DNA from: Microcoleus sp. FACHB-68
Lineage (GTDB): Bacteria; Cyanobacteriota; Cyanobacteriia; Cyanobacteriales; Oscillatoriaceae
Assembly: GCF_014695715.1 (NCBI RefSeq)
Contig: NZ_JACJOT010000009.1
Coordinates: 186,001 to 250,000, forward strand
Length of the DNA stretch: 64,000 nt
Direction: 5' to 3'
Below, in pieces: positions 44,797 through 55,900 of this stretch (position 1 is its first letter; each line of letters opens with the position of its first letter). The position numbers were made by a program, and so were the translations under genes. Below the pieces are notes generated by a model. That model did no database searches and was not told the DNA's origin. It saw nothing but the letters and a program-made list of their open reading frames with translations.

Positions 44797-45216
44797 ATGA
44801 CCCACTATCAACAACTCCTAAAAGTTCAAACAACCGGCAAATCCCTGTGTAAAATCACAAGCAAAGTGCAAGCCGTGGTTGCCGAGTCAGGCGTTAAAAT
44901 TGGACTTTGTACAGTGTTTCTCCGCCATACCTCTGCTAGCCTGGTGATCCAAGAAAATGCCGATCCCGATGTCCTGCGGGATCTGGAAAACTTCTTAGCG
45001 ACGTTAGTGCCAGAAGACAGCCGGCGGTATTATCATAATGCTGAAGGGCCTGATGATATGCCGGCTCATATCCGCACTGCGTTGACGCAAACATCAGAAC
45101 AGATTCCGATTTCTCAAGGTAAACTGATGTTAGGCACTTGGCAGGGAATTTACATTTGGGAACACCGGCAGCGCAGTCACGTTCGAGAAGTTGTCGTTCA
45201 CATTGCCGGTGAGTGA
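44797..45216 (+). CDS. YjbQ/UPF0047 family protein
   Basis: A 139-residue UPF0047 protein with the family blocks FLRHTSASLVIQENADPDV, PDDMPAHIRTALTQTS, and LMLGTWQGIYIWEHR, which bring together the conserved histidines and aspartates of a metal site. Some members have a thiamin-phosphate synthase-like activity in vitro; the true role is uncertain. It is a compact soluble trimer in known structures. Head-to-head with polA, about 240 bases apart. Confidence 0.95.
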   Translation: MTHYQQLLKVQTTGKSLCKITSKVQAVVAESGVKIGLCTVFLRHTSASLVIQENADPDVLRDLENFLATLVPEDSRRYYHNAEGPDDMPAHIRTALTQTSEQIPISQGKLMLGTWQGIYIWEHRQRSHVREVVVHIAGE

Positions 45217-45756
45217 AATTCCTTCATTCTGAAGACAAAAACCTGAACCCTATTAACGGTAATGCTTCCGCATAGCCAAAGACTCAATTACTTATTTTCC
45301 AAAAATATTTATATTTTTTTAACTTTTAGCTTGAACCCGCCACATTGAGAAACTTGGCCATTCAAATTGGGCCTTTTCTTACGAGCACCCCAAAAAAATA
45401 AAAAAGAAAATCTGTGTGATAGTTTTTTTGATGAGCAGGGAAAAATATAACATCACTGGGATCTTTTGGTTGAAGGATGAGGCGGAAAATTAAGGGGTTG
45501 CACAAAGAATAAACTGTAGAGCCATTCACTTACGCTTGGGATTTGGGTTAGGGTTTTTCAAAAATTCTGAGCCAAACGCACTTGCCTAAAAGGTAAAAAA
45601 CGGCATTTCAGGAAACAAATTTAATGAGTGTCAAATAACTTTTAAAAATGTTGCCAAATCCATTTTACACAAAATAGTTTTGTATAGATGGGCATAAATT
45701 GCTCGGAAACATTAAAAATTAGCAGACAAATCCCAATCAAAAGCTGAGGGCAAGCG
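45217..45756. other. Long AT-rich leader upstream of the giant kinase
   Basis: 540 bases with no credible ORF. Near the right end, TTTTGTATAGAT at 45679-45690 resembles a -10 region and recurs upstream of the second kinase. GAGGG lies nine bases before the ATG of the kinase gene. Confidence 0.4.
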
Positions 45757-48700
45757 ATGATCGTGAATATTGCCGAAATAAATGGCGTTAGTAGCTACAA
45801 ATGGGCAGAAGTAGACCAGTTTTTCAATTTTTCCCTGGATTTGCTTTGTGTTGCCGGCACAGATGGCTATTTCAAGCATCTTAACCCCACATGGGAAAAA
45901 ACCCTTGGCTTCACGCAGCAAGAACTTTTGGCAACGCCATTTATCGAGTTGATTCACCCGGAAGACCGGCAAGCAACCCTTGCGGAAGCGCAAACACTCA
46001 GAGCCGGTGTCAACACGATCATCTTTGAAAACCGCTACCTATGCAAAGATGGCTCTTACAAGTGGCTGAAATGGACAGATGCTCAGCACACAGCAGACGG
46101 CTTGGTTTATGCCGTTGCTCATGACATCACCGAGTGCAAGCAGATGCAGAAGGCACTGCAAGAGAGCGAACAGCGCCATCAGAGCCTAGCAGAAATTGCG
46201 CCGGTGGGGATATTTCACACCGATGCTCAGGGAGATTGTTTGTATGTTAACAAGCGATGGTGTGCGCTCACCGGCTTGATGGTTCAAGAAGCAAAAGGAG
46301 CCGGTTGGCTAAAAGCCATCCATCCTGACGATCAAGCTCGCGTCTTTGCAGAATGGTATCACTGTGCAAAAGAGAACTTGCCCTTTAAATCAGAGTATCG
46401 TTTCCAACATCCCGACGGCACAACAACCTGGGTATTTGGTAAAGCAGTTGCTCAGAAAACTCTGAGCGGAGAAGTTGCCGGTTATGTTGGTTCAATCTCC
46501 GACATCAGCGAACGCAAGCGAACTGAACAAGCGCTACAAGAAAGTGAAGCGCGGCTGCAAGCGATTATTGATAATTCACCAACAGTCATCTTCGTCAAAG
46601 ACGCTCAGGGCCGGTATATTCTAGTTAACCAACAGTACGAAAACCTCTTCCATATTCATAGAGAACAAATAAAAGGAAAGACAGATTTCGATATTTTCCC
46701 GCAGGAAATGGCTGAAGCATTCTCTGCGAATGATCAAACAGTGATCGAAGCGGAAACGTCCTTGCAGTGGGAAGAAATTGTCCCTCAAGACGACGGTTTA
46801 CACACCTACATCTCCAGCAAATTTCCGATTTACGACGCTGCCGGTGTCCCGTATGCAACCTGTGGCATCGCAACGGACATCACCGAGCGCAAACGAACAG
46901 AACAAGAGCAGTTGCGACTCGTTAATCACATCCAATTATTGCTAGACTCAACCGGCGAAGGAATCTACGGAATCGATTTACAAGGAAACTGCACCTTCAT
47001 CAACAAAACAGCCGCTCAAATGCTGGGATATCAGCCCAATGAATTAATGGGCAAAAATATGCACGAGTTAATTCATCACAGTCGTAGTGATGGCTCATCC
47101 TATCCCACTTGCGAGTGTCCCATCTTTTGCGCCTTTCACAAAGGAATGAGTTGTCATATAGACAGCGAAGTTTTTTGGCGGCGGGATAAAACGGCTTTTG
47201 CTGTGGAATATTCTTCTTATCCAATTATTGAGGGAGAAGAAATTAAAGGGGCGGTTATCACCTTCGTGGATATTACTGAACGGAAGCAGGCACAGGAAGC
47301 ACTACAGACAGAGACATTACACGCCACCTCTCTACAAGAACGGTTGCAATATCTGCTCAATGCCGGCCCTGCCGTGATTTATAGTTGCAAGGCTGATGGC
47401 GATTTTGGCGTAACCTTCATCAGCGAAAATGTTAAGGCGCAGATGGGCTATGAAGCAAGAGAATTTCTAGAAGATTCAAACTTTTGGGCACGTCACATTC
47501 ACCCCGAAGATGCTGCCGATGTCTTCGCGAAAAAGTCCCAGCTATTTGAGCGAGGAGATGACTCCCACGAATACCGTTTTCTTCACAAAGATGGCACCTA
47601 CCGATGGATGCAAGATCGCATCAAGTTGGTTCGAGACAAAGCGGGAAATGTCTTAGAATTCATCGGTTGCTGGCAAGACATTAGCGACCGTAAGCAGACA
47701 GAATTAGCCCTACAGAAATCGATTAAACAATTAGCACAGTTCAAATGGGGCTTAGATCAGTCTGCCATTGTTGCCATCGCCGACTGCCAGGGAACGATTA
47801 CTTATGTTAACAACAAATTTTGTAAGATTTCTCAACATTCCCGTCAAGAATTATTGGAAGAAAACCACAATTTTCTCAATTCCAATTATCAATCTGCGGA
47901 ATCTTTAAAGCAATTGTGGTCAACTATTTCCGCCGGCAAAGTGTGGCAAGGCGAAATTAAGAATTGCGCTAAAGATGGCTCGCACTACTGGGAAGATACC
48001 ACAATTGTGCCGCTTTTAAATAATGCCGGCGAACCCGAACAATATTTGTCTATCCGATATGACATTAGCGACCGGAAACGGGCGGAAGAAGCCCTTAAAC
48101 AAGCCAATGAAACCCTAGAAATCCGGGTAGAAGATCGCACTGCGGAATTAAGGAATGCCATCGAGCGGCTGGAAGACGAAATGGCCGAGCGCCAACAGGC
48201 AGAGTTATCGCTCAAACAAGCGAAAGAAGAACTGGAAAAAAGCTATAGCCTCTTGCGAGGTGTGATTGAAGGAACCCCCGATCCCATTTTTGTTAAGGAT
48301 ATTCACGGTCGCTATGTGTTGGTTAACTCCGCGACTGCCCGCGTAATGGGAACAACCTGCGAGGAAATAATTGGCAAAGATGACAACGAGTTTGTTCCGC
48401 CTGAACTACTATCTCAAATTAAGGAAACTGACAACAGAATCCTGAGAACGGGCGTTTCTGAGACCTTAGAAGAAATTGTCCAAGCGCCAGACAGGAAGCG
48501 AACGTATTTAGCGACAAAAAGCGTCTACCGTGACAAAGAAGGAAATGTCATGGGTCTGATGGGAATTGCACGGGACATCACTGATCGCCAGAACACAGAA
48601 GCAGCTTTGCGCGAGAGCGAGTCACGGCTCAACAGCATTCTCAATTCCCTGAAAGATTTGGTGTGGTCGGTTTCAGCCACTACCTTTGATTTGCTTTTCA

Positions 48701-51700
48701 TGAATCCATTGATCGAGAAACTTTACGGTCGCTCACGCTCTGAGTTTTTCGAGAACAGCAACCTCTGGCTTGAGGTGATTCATCCAGAAGATCGTGATCG
48801 CGCCCTTGAAAACAACCGCAGGGTGATGCAAGAGGGCAGCAGTGAAATAGAGTACCGAATTATTCGAGCAGATGGCCAAGTGCGCTGGGTTCACAGCCGA
48901 GCGTGGATGATTTATGACGAAAGCGGTGCTCCCCTCCGCATGGATGGTTTGAATTCAGATATCACCGAACGCAAACAAGCCGAGAAAACTCAGGCAAGAC
49001 TAACGGCAATCTTAGAAGCAACGCCAGACTTTGTCGGCACCTCTGATGGCCAAGGCAATGTACTCTACGTCAACGGTGCCGGTCGGAAAATGTTAGGGAT
49101 TGGTGAAGATGAGGACATCTCAAGCCTCCATATCTCTGAGTTCTGCGCCAAGAGTGCGGCAGAAATTATGCTGGCTGAAGGAGTGCCGGCAGCCATCAAG
49201 GACGGGGTGTGGAGCGGCGAAACGGCTTTGCAGTACCGCAACCGCACAGAGATTCCCGTCTCGCAAGTCATGATGGCGCACAAAGGGGAAAACGGAGTGC
49301 TGGAATTTATCTCCACCATCGCCCGTGATATCACTCCCGCCAAGCAGGCAGAGGAAGCGATCCGCCAAAGCGAAGCCAGACTTGCAGAAGCTCAAAAAGT
49401 CGCCCACGTCGGCAGTTGGGAATTCGATCTAGCAACGGGAGAAATTACTTGGTCGGAGGAAATGTTCCTTGTTTGGGGAATGGAACCGAGTCAACCCGTC
49501 CCGAATTATGAAGAGTTGTTGCAAAAAATTCATCCTGATGATCGAGAAGTTTTTGTATCAGCAGTTGGGCTGGCAATTACGGAACGCGTGCCTTATGAAT
49601 TTGACCACCGATTCTTTCGCCCTGATGGTTCCATCGCATATATGCTCTCCAAAGGGCAGCCGGTTTTAAATTCAGAGGGTCAAGTCATTAAACTATTAGG
49701 CGCGGGGCTAGATATCAGTGCTCGCAAACAAACAGAGGAAGCGCTGCGCCAAAGCGAAGAACTGTACCGTGCCCTCGCCCGGAATTTCCCCAATGGTTCG
49801 GTGGCTTTATTCAACTCAGACTTGCGCTATATGCTGGCGGACGGAACCGAATTAGCGGCGGTTGGACTTTCTAAGGAATTAATGGAAGGGAAAACCCTTT
49901 GGGAGGTTTTTCCACCGGCAACCTGCGAATTTCTCGAGCCAATGTATCGAGCGGCACTCGCCGGCAACACGACGGTTTCGGAAATGCCTTATGGCGATAG
50001 AGTCTATTTAACGCAAATTTTGCCGGTTACCAACCAGCAGGGAGAAATCTTCGCCGGCATGACTTTAGTGCAAAACATCACTGAGCGCAAACTGGCAGAG
50101 GCAGCGTTGCAACAGCGCGAAGAACAACTGCGCCAGATCGTTGAGAATATGCCGGTGATGATGAATGCCTTGGATGCCAGTGGGATCACCGCCGTTTGGA
50201 ACCGCGAGTCCGAAAGGGTTACCGGCTACAGTGCCCAAGAGATTGTAGGCAATGCTAAAGCAATGGAGTTGATATATCCAGATCCCGCGTATCGGGCCTC
50301 AATGCTGACCAAATGGGGTGAACTTGGCAATAACTACCGCAACTGGGAATGCGAAATCACGGCTAAAGATGGAAGTGCCAAAACAATTGCATGGTCGAAT
50401 ATATCTGAGGAATTCCCGATTCCCGGTTGGGCTAGCTGGGGCATTGGTGTGGACGTTACTGATCGCAAGCGGGCACAAGAAGCTTTAGCAGAGAAAGCCG
50501 GCTTAGCTGCATTTCGTGCGGATGTAGACACGGCTCTCACCCAGAGCGAGGGCTTGCCGGTGTTGCTGCAACGCTGTACTGAGGCTGTCGTTCAACATCT
50601 TGATGCTGCCTTCGCTCGCATTTGGACGCTCAACAACGAGGAGAACGTGCTGGAATTGCAAGCAAGTGCGGGAATGTATACCCACCTTGATGGCCCTCAC
50701 AGCCGCGTGCCGGTTGGTCAATTCAAAATCGGTCTGATTGCCCAAGAGTGCCAACCTCACCTAACCAACTCGGTTCAGGACGATCCGCGTGTCGCTGATA
50801 AAGATTGGGCAAAAAGAGAGGGCTTGATCGCCTTCGCCGGCTATCCCTTGATCATCGACGGCCAAGTCTTAGGGGTTATGGCCATGTTTGCCCGTAAACG
50901 GCTCACCGATTCTACTCTCAAGGCACTGGAATTTGCAGCGGACGAAATTGCATTAGGCGTTAAGCGCAAGCAAGCGGAGGAAGCGTTGCGGCTGTCGGAA
51001 GCACGATTTAGACAACTCGCGGGGCGAGAGGCACTGCTCAACCGTTTGTCGAGCGATATCCGGAACTCCCTTGATGTCAATACCATATTGGGAACGGCTG
51101 TGGGTGAGATCCACAATTTGTTGCAGATTGACCGATGCCTCTTTACTTGGTATCGACCCTCAGAAGATCAAGCCGCCTGGGAAGTGGTGAAAGAAGCGAA
51201 GAACCCCGGCCTGCCCAGCTCCTTGGGCCAACACCCAGCCCCAGCAAATTCTATCACTCAAAAATTCCTTAACTTGGAAATGCTGCGGACTGAGGATCTG
51301 GCGGCGGCTATCGATCCACACGAACGAGAACTGTATACCACTGTCGGCTACACCGCGATACTGACGCTGCCGGTTCAGACGCCTTCTGGTGAGATTGGAG
51401 TGCTCAGTTGCTGCCATCATAGCGGTTCTCGACCTTGGGCTAACTCAGAAGTGGAACTGTTGCAAGCAGTTATGGATCAACTTGCAATCGCCCTGAGCCA
51501 AGCTGAACTCTACACGCAAGCCCAAGATTCTGCCAAGATTGCTCAAGAAAAAGCTCAACAGTTAGAGCAAACTTTGCACGAGTTAAAACGCACTCAAGCC
51601 CAACTCATTCAAACTGAAAAAATGTCTTCTCTCGGTCAAATGGTTGCCGGGGTTGCTCACGAAATTAACAATCCGGTTAACTTTATTCACGGCAATCTTT

Positions 51701-52419
51701 CTCACCTTAATGAGTACACGGCTGATTTAATGAATTTAATTGACCTTTATGGCCGGTGCTATCCTAACCCGATGCCTGAAGTGAAAGATTTACTTTCTGA
51801 ACTTGACTTGGAATTTATGGCTGAGGATTTGCCGAAGGTTCTCTCATCTATGAAGATGGGAACGGAACGCATCCGCAATATTGTGCTTAGCTTGCGGAAT
51901 TTCTCTCGCCTTGACGAAGCGGACATGAAAGAAGTCAATATTCATGAAGGGTTGGATAATACGCTGCTGATTTTGCAAAACCGGCTGAAAGCGAAATCTG
52001 ACCAACCGGAGATTCAAATTGTGAAAGAGTATGGGGAGTTGCCCTTAGTTGATTGCTTTGCCGGCCAACTGAATCAAGTGTTTATGAATCTGCTGGCTAA
52101 TGCCATTGATGCCTTGGAAACTGTGCCATCGTCGGGCACGATTACGATCCGCACTTATGTGGAGACGGGAAGTCGCGGTTTCGGAAACCGAGCGATCATT
52201 TGCATTGCTGATAATGGCAGCGGCATGAGCGAGGAAGTGCGGCAACGGTTATTTGACCCGTTTTTCACGACGAAGCCGATAGGTAAAGGCACGGGATTGG
52301 GATTATCTATCAGCTATCAAATTGTGGTAAAAAAACATGGCGGTGCTTTAACTTGCCTTTCTGAACCGGGCAAAGGCTCTGAGTTTTATATTGAGATTCC
52401 AGTTCATCAAGCTCAGTGA
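45757..52419 (+). CDS. Giant soluble 12-PAS, 2-GAF sensor histidine kinase
   Basis: A 2220-residue protein with no transmembrane helix. By motif counting it has twelve PAS/PAC units of about 125-135 residues ending in D(I/V)(T/S)(E/D)RK. Two GAF domains follow (about residues 1578-1750 and 1760-1920), then a coiled segment ([17 protein letters not shown]), the H-box [12 protein letters not shown] near 1967, and a HATPase with N-box, DNGSGM and GTGLGLSI. Neither GAF shows the chromophore Cys-His of cyanobacteriochromes: the equivalent position reads PHERELYTTVGY. No response regulator follows. It probably integrates several cytosolic signals, for example redox, light-derived or gas ligands, but no cofactor ligand is provable. 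A downstream paralogue shares five of its PAS modules. Confidence 0.92.
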   Translation: MIVNIAEINGVSSYKWAEVDQFFNFSLDLLCVAGTDGYFKHLNPTWEKTLGFTQQELLATPFIELIHPEDRQATLAEAQTLRAGVNTIIFENRYLCKDGSYKWLKWTDAQHTADGLVYAVAHDITECKQMQKALQESEQRHQSLAEIAPVGIFHTDAQGDCLYVNKRWCALTGLMVQEAKGAGWLKAIHPDDQARVFAEWYHCAKENLPFKSEYRFQHPDGTTTWVFGKAVAQKTLSGEVAGYVGSISDISERKRTEQALQESEARLQAIIDNSPTVIFVKDAQGRYILVNQQYENLFHIHREQIKGKTDFDIFPQEMAEAFSANDQTVIEAETSLQWEEIVPQDDGLHTYISSKFPIYDAAGVPYATCGIATDITERKRTEQEQLRLVNHIQLLLDSTGEGIYGIDLQGNCTFINKTAAQMLGYQPNELMGKNMHELIHHSRSDGSSYPTCECPIFCAFHKGMSCHIDSEVFWRRDKTAFAVEYSSYPIIEGEEIKGAVITFVDITERKQAQEALQTETLHATSLQERLQYLLNAGPAVIYSCKADGDFGVTFISENVKAQMGYEAREFLEDSNFWARHIHPEDAADVFAKKSQLFERGDDSHEYRFLHKDGTYRWMQDRIKLVRDKAGNVLEFIGCWQDISDRKQTELALQKSIKQLAQFKWGLDQSAIVAIADCQGTITYVNNKFCKISQHSRQELLEENHNFLNSNYQSAESLKQLWSTISAGKVWQGEIKNCAKDGSHYWEDTTIVPLLNNAGEPEQYLSIRYDISDRKRAEEALKQANETLEIRVEDRTAELRNAIERLEDEMAERQQAELSLKQAKEELEKSYSLLRGVIEGTPDPIFVKDIHGRYVLVNSATARVMGTTCEEIIGKDDNEFVPPELLSQIKETDNRILRTGVSETLEEIVQAPDRKRTYLATKSVYRDKEGNVMGLMGIARDITDRQNTEAALRESESRLNSILNSLKDLVWSVSATTFDLLFMNPLIEKLYGRSRSEFFENSNLWLEVIHPEDRDRALENNRRVMQEGSSEIEYRIIRADGQVRWVHSRAWMIYDESGAPLRMDGLNSDITERKQAEKTQARLTAILEATPDFVGTSDGQGNVLYVNGAGRKMLGIGEDEDISSLHISEFCAKSAAEIMLAEGVPAAIKDGVWSGETALQYRNRTEIPVSQVMMAHKGENGVLEFISTIARDITPAKQAEEAIRQSEARLAEAQKVAHVGSWEFDLATGEITWSEEMFLVWGMEPSQPVPNYEELLQKIHPDDREVFVSAVGLAITERVPYEFDHRFFRPDGSIAYMLSKGQPVLNSEGQVIKLLGAGLDISARKQTEEALRQSEELYRALARNFPNGSVALFNSDLRYMLADGTELAAVGLSKELMEGKTLWEVFPPATCEFLEPMYRAALAGNTTVSEMPYGDRVYLTQILPVTNQQGEIFAGMTLVQNITERKLAEAALQQREEQLRQIVENMPVMMNALDASGITAVWNRESERVTGYSAQEIVGNAKAMELIYPDPAYRASMLTKWGELGNNYRNWECEITAKDGSAKTIAWSNISEEFPIPGWASWGIGVDVTDRKRAQEALAEKAGLAAFRADVDTALTQSEGLPVLLQRCTEAVVQHLDAAFARIWTLNNEENVLELQASAGMYTHLDGPHSRVPVGQFKIGLIAQECQPHLTNSVQDDPRVADKDWAKREGLIAFAGYPLIIDGQVLGVMAMFARKRLTDSTLKALEFAADEIALGVKRKQAEEALRLSEARFRQLAGREALLNRLSSDIRNSLDVNTILGTAVGEIHNLLQIDRCLFTWYRPSEDQAAWEVVKEAKNPGLPSSLGQHPAPANSITQKFLNLEMLRTEDLAAAIDPHERELYTTVGYTAILTLPVQTPSGEIGVLSCCHHSGSRPWANSEVELLQAVMDQLAIALSQAELYTQAQDSAKIAQEKAQQLEQTLHELKRTQAQLIQTEKMSSLGQMVAGVAHEINNPVNFIHGNLSHLNEYTADLMNLIDLYGRCYPNPMPEVKDLLSELDLEFMAEDLPKVLSSMKMGTERIRNIVLSLRNFSRLDEADMKEVNIHEGLDNTLLILQNRLKAKSDQPEIQIVKEYGELPLVDCFAGQLNQVFMNLLANAIDALETVPSSGTITIRTYVETGSRGFGNRAIICIADNGSGMSEEVRQRLFDPFFTTKPIGKGTGLGLSISYQIVVKKHGGALTCLSEPGKGSEFYIEIPVHQAQ

Positions 52420-52923
52420 AAATAATGCAGAGGCGACTCTTTGATTGGGGGAGTTATCCAGAAAGCAGCGGCTTGGATGCTCCCTCAATTGATTCTAAAA
52501 TTTAAAATCTGCCTATGAAAATAGATTTCTAGCTTAAGAAGAAGCGCGTCATAGTTTTACTAAACTTTAACGATATGAGCATAAGAATTTGCAGCTAAAC
52601 TTCCCTTTAATTCAATTTTTCCATCAGTCTTATCCGGGAGTGGACAACGGGGCCGGCTCTAGAAAGCTCGTTTTTTGGTAGTTAAGATTAAATCCTAGAA
52701 ACAATTGCTTTGCCATCTAATTTTATCTAAGATTTTAATAGCCCATTAATTCCAGAATGAGTAAAAATACGGAATTGTCATAAAACCTTGTGATTTTCAA
52801 GTTAAGTGCGTTAGGATATGGCAATTAGTTTTAAATCGGAATGTGTCTCATTCTTTTCTGAAAAGTTAAGATATTTTTGTATAGGTAAATATTGATATCG
52901 GTGAGTTGTAGGGAGACATTTTC
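52420..52923. other. Gap between the two paralogous kinases
   Basis: About 500 bases, AT-rich, without ORF or strong terminator. TTTTTGTATAGGTA at 52874-52887 is a near copy of the motif before the first kinase. GGGAG at 52911-52915 is the ribosome-binding site. Confidence 0.4.
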
Positions 52924-52926
52924 TTG

Positions 52927-55900
52927 ATGCATTACCCACCTTCAAACGACGATTTAAAATCAAAAAATTCCACTGTTTCTACAAAGTGGAATAACAGCTC
53001 CTATCAGCCTCCTCAAAATTGGTTAAATCGGCAAATCAGTCGCTTAGAAATTAGACAAAAAATTGGCTGGGGGTTTGCTTTGGCTTTGGGAGCAGCCATT
53101 GTGGGAGTAACGACAGGATTTCAGATCAGAAATCACTATGAACAACAGGCTGCGGAAATCGAACACCACACCCAAGAAGAAATCAGCCTGTTGCATCGCT
53201 TGCAAACGGCTGTATTGCAGTCACGAGGGCATCAACAGCAATTGGCTGCTTTGATAGATGAACCCGATTCTTTTCAAGAAGAATATAGCCATTTTCTTCA
53301 ACACGCTGCTGAAGTGAATCGCCTCTGGGCTGAATTCAAATCTTTAGCCGGCACTGTCAGCTATGCCAACGAGATGCACACTGAAGAAATCCCCCACTTG
53401 CTGCAAACGTACGAGGGGGCACCAGAAGCTTATTTCGAGCAAATTGAAGCATTGGTTGGGCAAATAAAATTACCTTTATTAAACCCTGAAGACATCGAAG
53501 CTGTACAAAAACAGCTCTTAATTTTAAGCAGCAGCCCAACTGCGCTTAAATTTGATGGTATCTCAGACGATCTCACTGAACTGATTCAATCGTCTTATAA
53601 AGAACAAAAACAAGCAGAATCTGAGTTAAATGCAGCACGGAGAACCGGCATACAGCTCAGTGCCGGCAGCCTCATGCTATCAGTTGTAATCGCAGTCGCC
53701 TTAGCTTTGTATACGAGCCGGTTGATCGCTCGTCCCCTCGAAGCCACTACCAAAGTCGCTCAGCGAGTCACTGAGGAAGCGGATTTTAGCCTGCAAGCGC
53801 CAGTCACGACCCAGGATGAAGTGGGAAAGCTAACGCAGTCTCTCAACCTATTGATCCAGCGCGTCGCCACCTATACCCAGGAGCTGCAACAGGCACACGC
53901 AGAGCGTGATCGCTTCTTTAATTTATCCTTAGAAATGTTTTGCATCACCGGCTTTGATGGCTATTTTAAACAACTCAATCCTGCATGGGAAAAAATACTC
54001 GGCTTTACAAACGAAGAACTTTTAGCCAAACCATTAATTGAGTTTGTTCACCCTGAAGATCGAGAAGCAACCCTAGCCCAAACACAGAAGCTCGCCCAAG
54101 GGATAGACACTATCTCATTTGTGAATCGTTATTTGTGTAAAGATGGCTCCTATAAATGGCTGGAGTGGGCGTCGAATCCTTCGGCAGAAGAAAATTTAAT
54201 TTATACAGTGGCGCGGGACATTACCGAACGCAAGCTCTCAGAAGCAGCCTTGCACGAAAGTGAAAAGCGATTTCGGAATCTGCTTTCCTATAGTCCCATT
54301 GTCATTTACAGTTGCAAAGCGTTTGGTGATTTTGGCGCAACCTTCATGAGTGAAAATGTGAAGGCGCACATGGGTTATGAGGCAAGAGAATTTTTGGAAG
54401 ATACAAGCTTTTGGGCAAATCGAATTCACCCAGAAGACGCCGCCAAAACTTTCGCGGGAATGTCGAATCTGCTGGTAGCCGGCACCCAGTTTCTTGAATA
54501 CCGTTTTCTTTACAAAGATGGGCTGTATCACTGGGTGCAAGACGAGCTGAAACTGGTACGAGACGAAGCCGGCAATCCATTGGAGATTGTGGGTTGCTGG
54601 CGAGATATTACAGAACGAAAACAGATGGAATCAGCGCTAAAGGAGGCGAATGAAACACTCGAAATTCGAGTGGAGGAGCGCACAGCCCAATTAACAGAAA
54701 CGATTGAGCAGCGCGAACAAGAAATGGCTGAACGTCGCCGAGTAGAGGAAGCTTTATACAAAGAACAAGAATTCTTAAACGCATTGCTCAATAACTTAGC
54801 CGATGGCATTGTTGCGTGTGATGCGAATGGAATTTTAACGCTGTTTAATCGAGCAACCCAAGAGTTTCATGGGTTGCCGGCGCAACCGATCCTAGCAGAA
54901 GAATGGGCGCAACACTTTGACTTGTACTTGCCAGACGGGAAGACCCCAATGCAACGGGAAGACATTCCTCTGTTTCGCGCGTTGCAAGGAGAGAAGGTTC
55001 GTGATGTAGAGATGGTAATCGTCCCAAAGCAAGGAAAAACTCGCATTCTCCGGGCAAATGGTCAACTTATCGTTGATGCAGCCGGCAAAAAATTGGGTGC
55101 GGTGGTAGCGATGCAAGACATCACAGATCGCAAGGAAGCTGAGGCCGCTTTAAATAATAGTGAGTCGCGGCTAAATAGTATTCTTAATTCTCTGCAAGAT
55201 GTGGTGTGGTCAATTGCTTTTGACACCTTCGAGGTGCTTTACATGAACCCAGCAACAGAAACGCTTTACGGACGTCCACGCTCTGAATTCTACAGCAAAC
55301 CGTCTCTGTGGCAGGAGGCAACTCATCCTGAAGATCGGGATAGAGTTGCCAAGTCTACGACTCTATGGACAGAAGTTAACAGCCAAGAATTAGAATACCG
55401 AATTATTCGAGCTGACGGAGAAGTACGGTGGATTAGAAGCAAGAGTTGGCTGATTTATGATGAAGCCGGTGTTGTTGTCCGCATGGATGGTTTAACATCC
55501 GATATCACCGAGTATAAAGAAGCTGAGAAAGCTCAAGCAAGACTGACGGCAATTCTTGAGGCAACCACTGACTTTGTTGGCGTTGCAGATGCAAATGGCC
55601 GCGCTCTCTATATCAACAAGGCAGGTCGCCAAATATTGGGATTTGATGAGGATGAGGACGTTACATCCATGTTTATTCCGGAGTTCATGGCGGAGTCTGT
55701 CCTTGATCTTATTCTTAATGAAGCGTGGCAGACTGTTGTGCGCGATGGGGTGTGGAGTGGTGAGAGCGCTTTGCGACACCGCACCGGCAGGGATATTCCT
55801 GTCTCGCAGGTTTGGATGAGCCATAAATCAGAAAATGGAGAGGTGGAGTTTTTCTCGACCGTAATCCGCGATATCAGCGAACGCAAGCAAGCAGAAGAAG

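Noticed and set aside
51045-51510. Cyanobacteriochrome-type GAF domain in the giant kinase
   Set aside because: A Cys-Cys-His-His occurs, but at a later position than the chromophore Cys-His; the usual site reads PHERELYTTVGY, so bilin binding is not supported.
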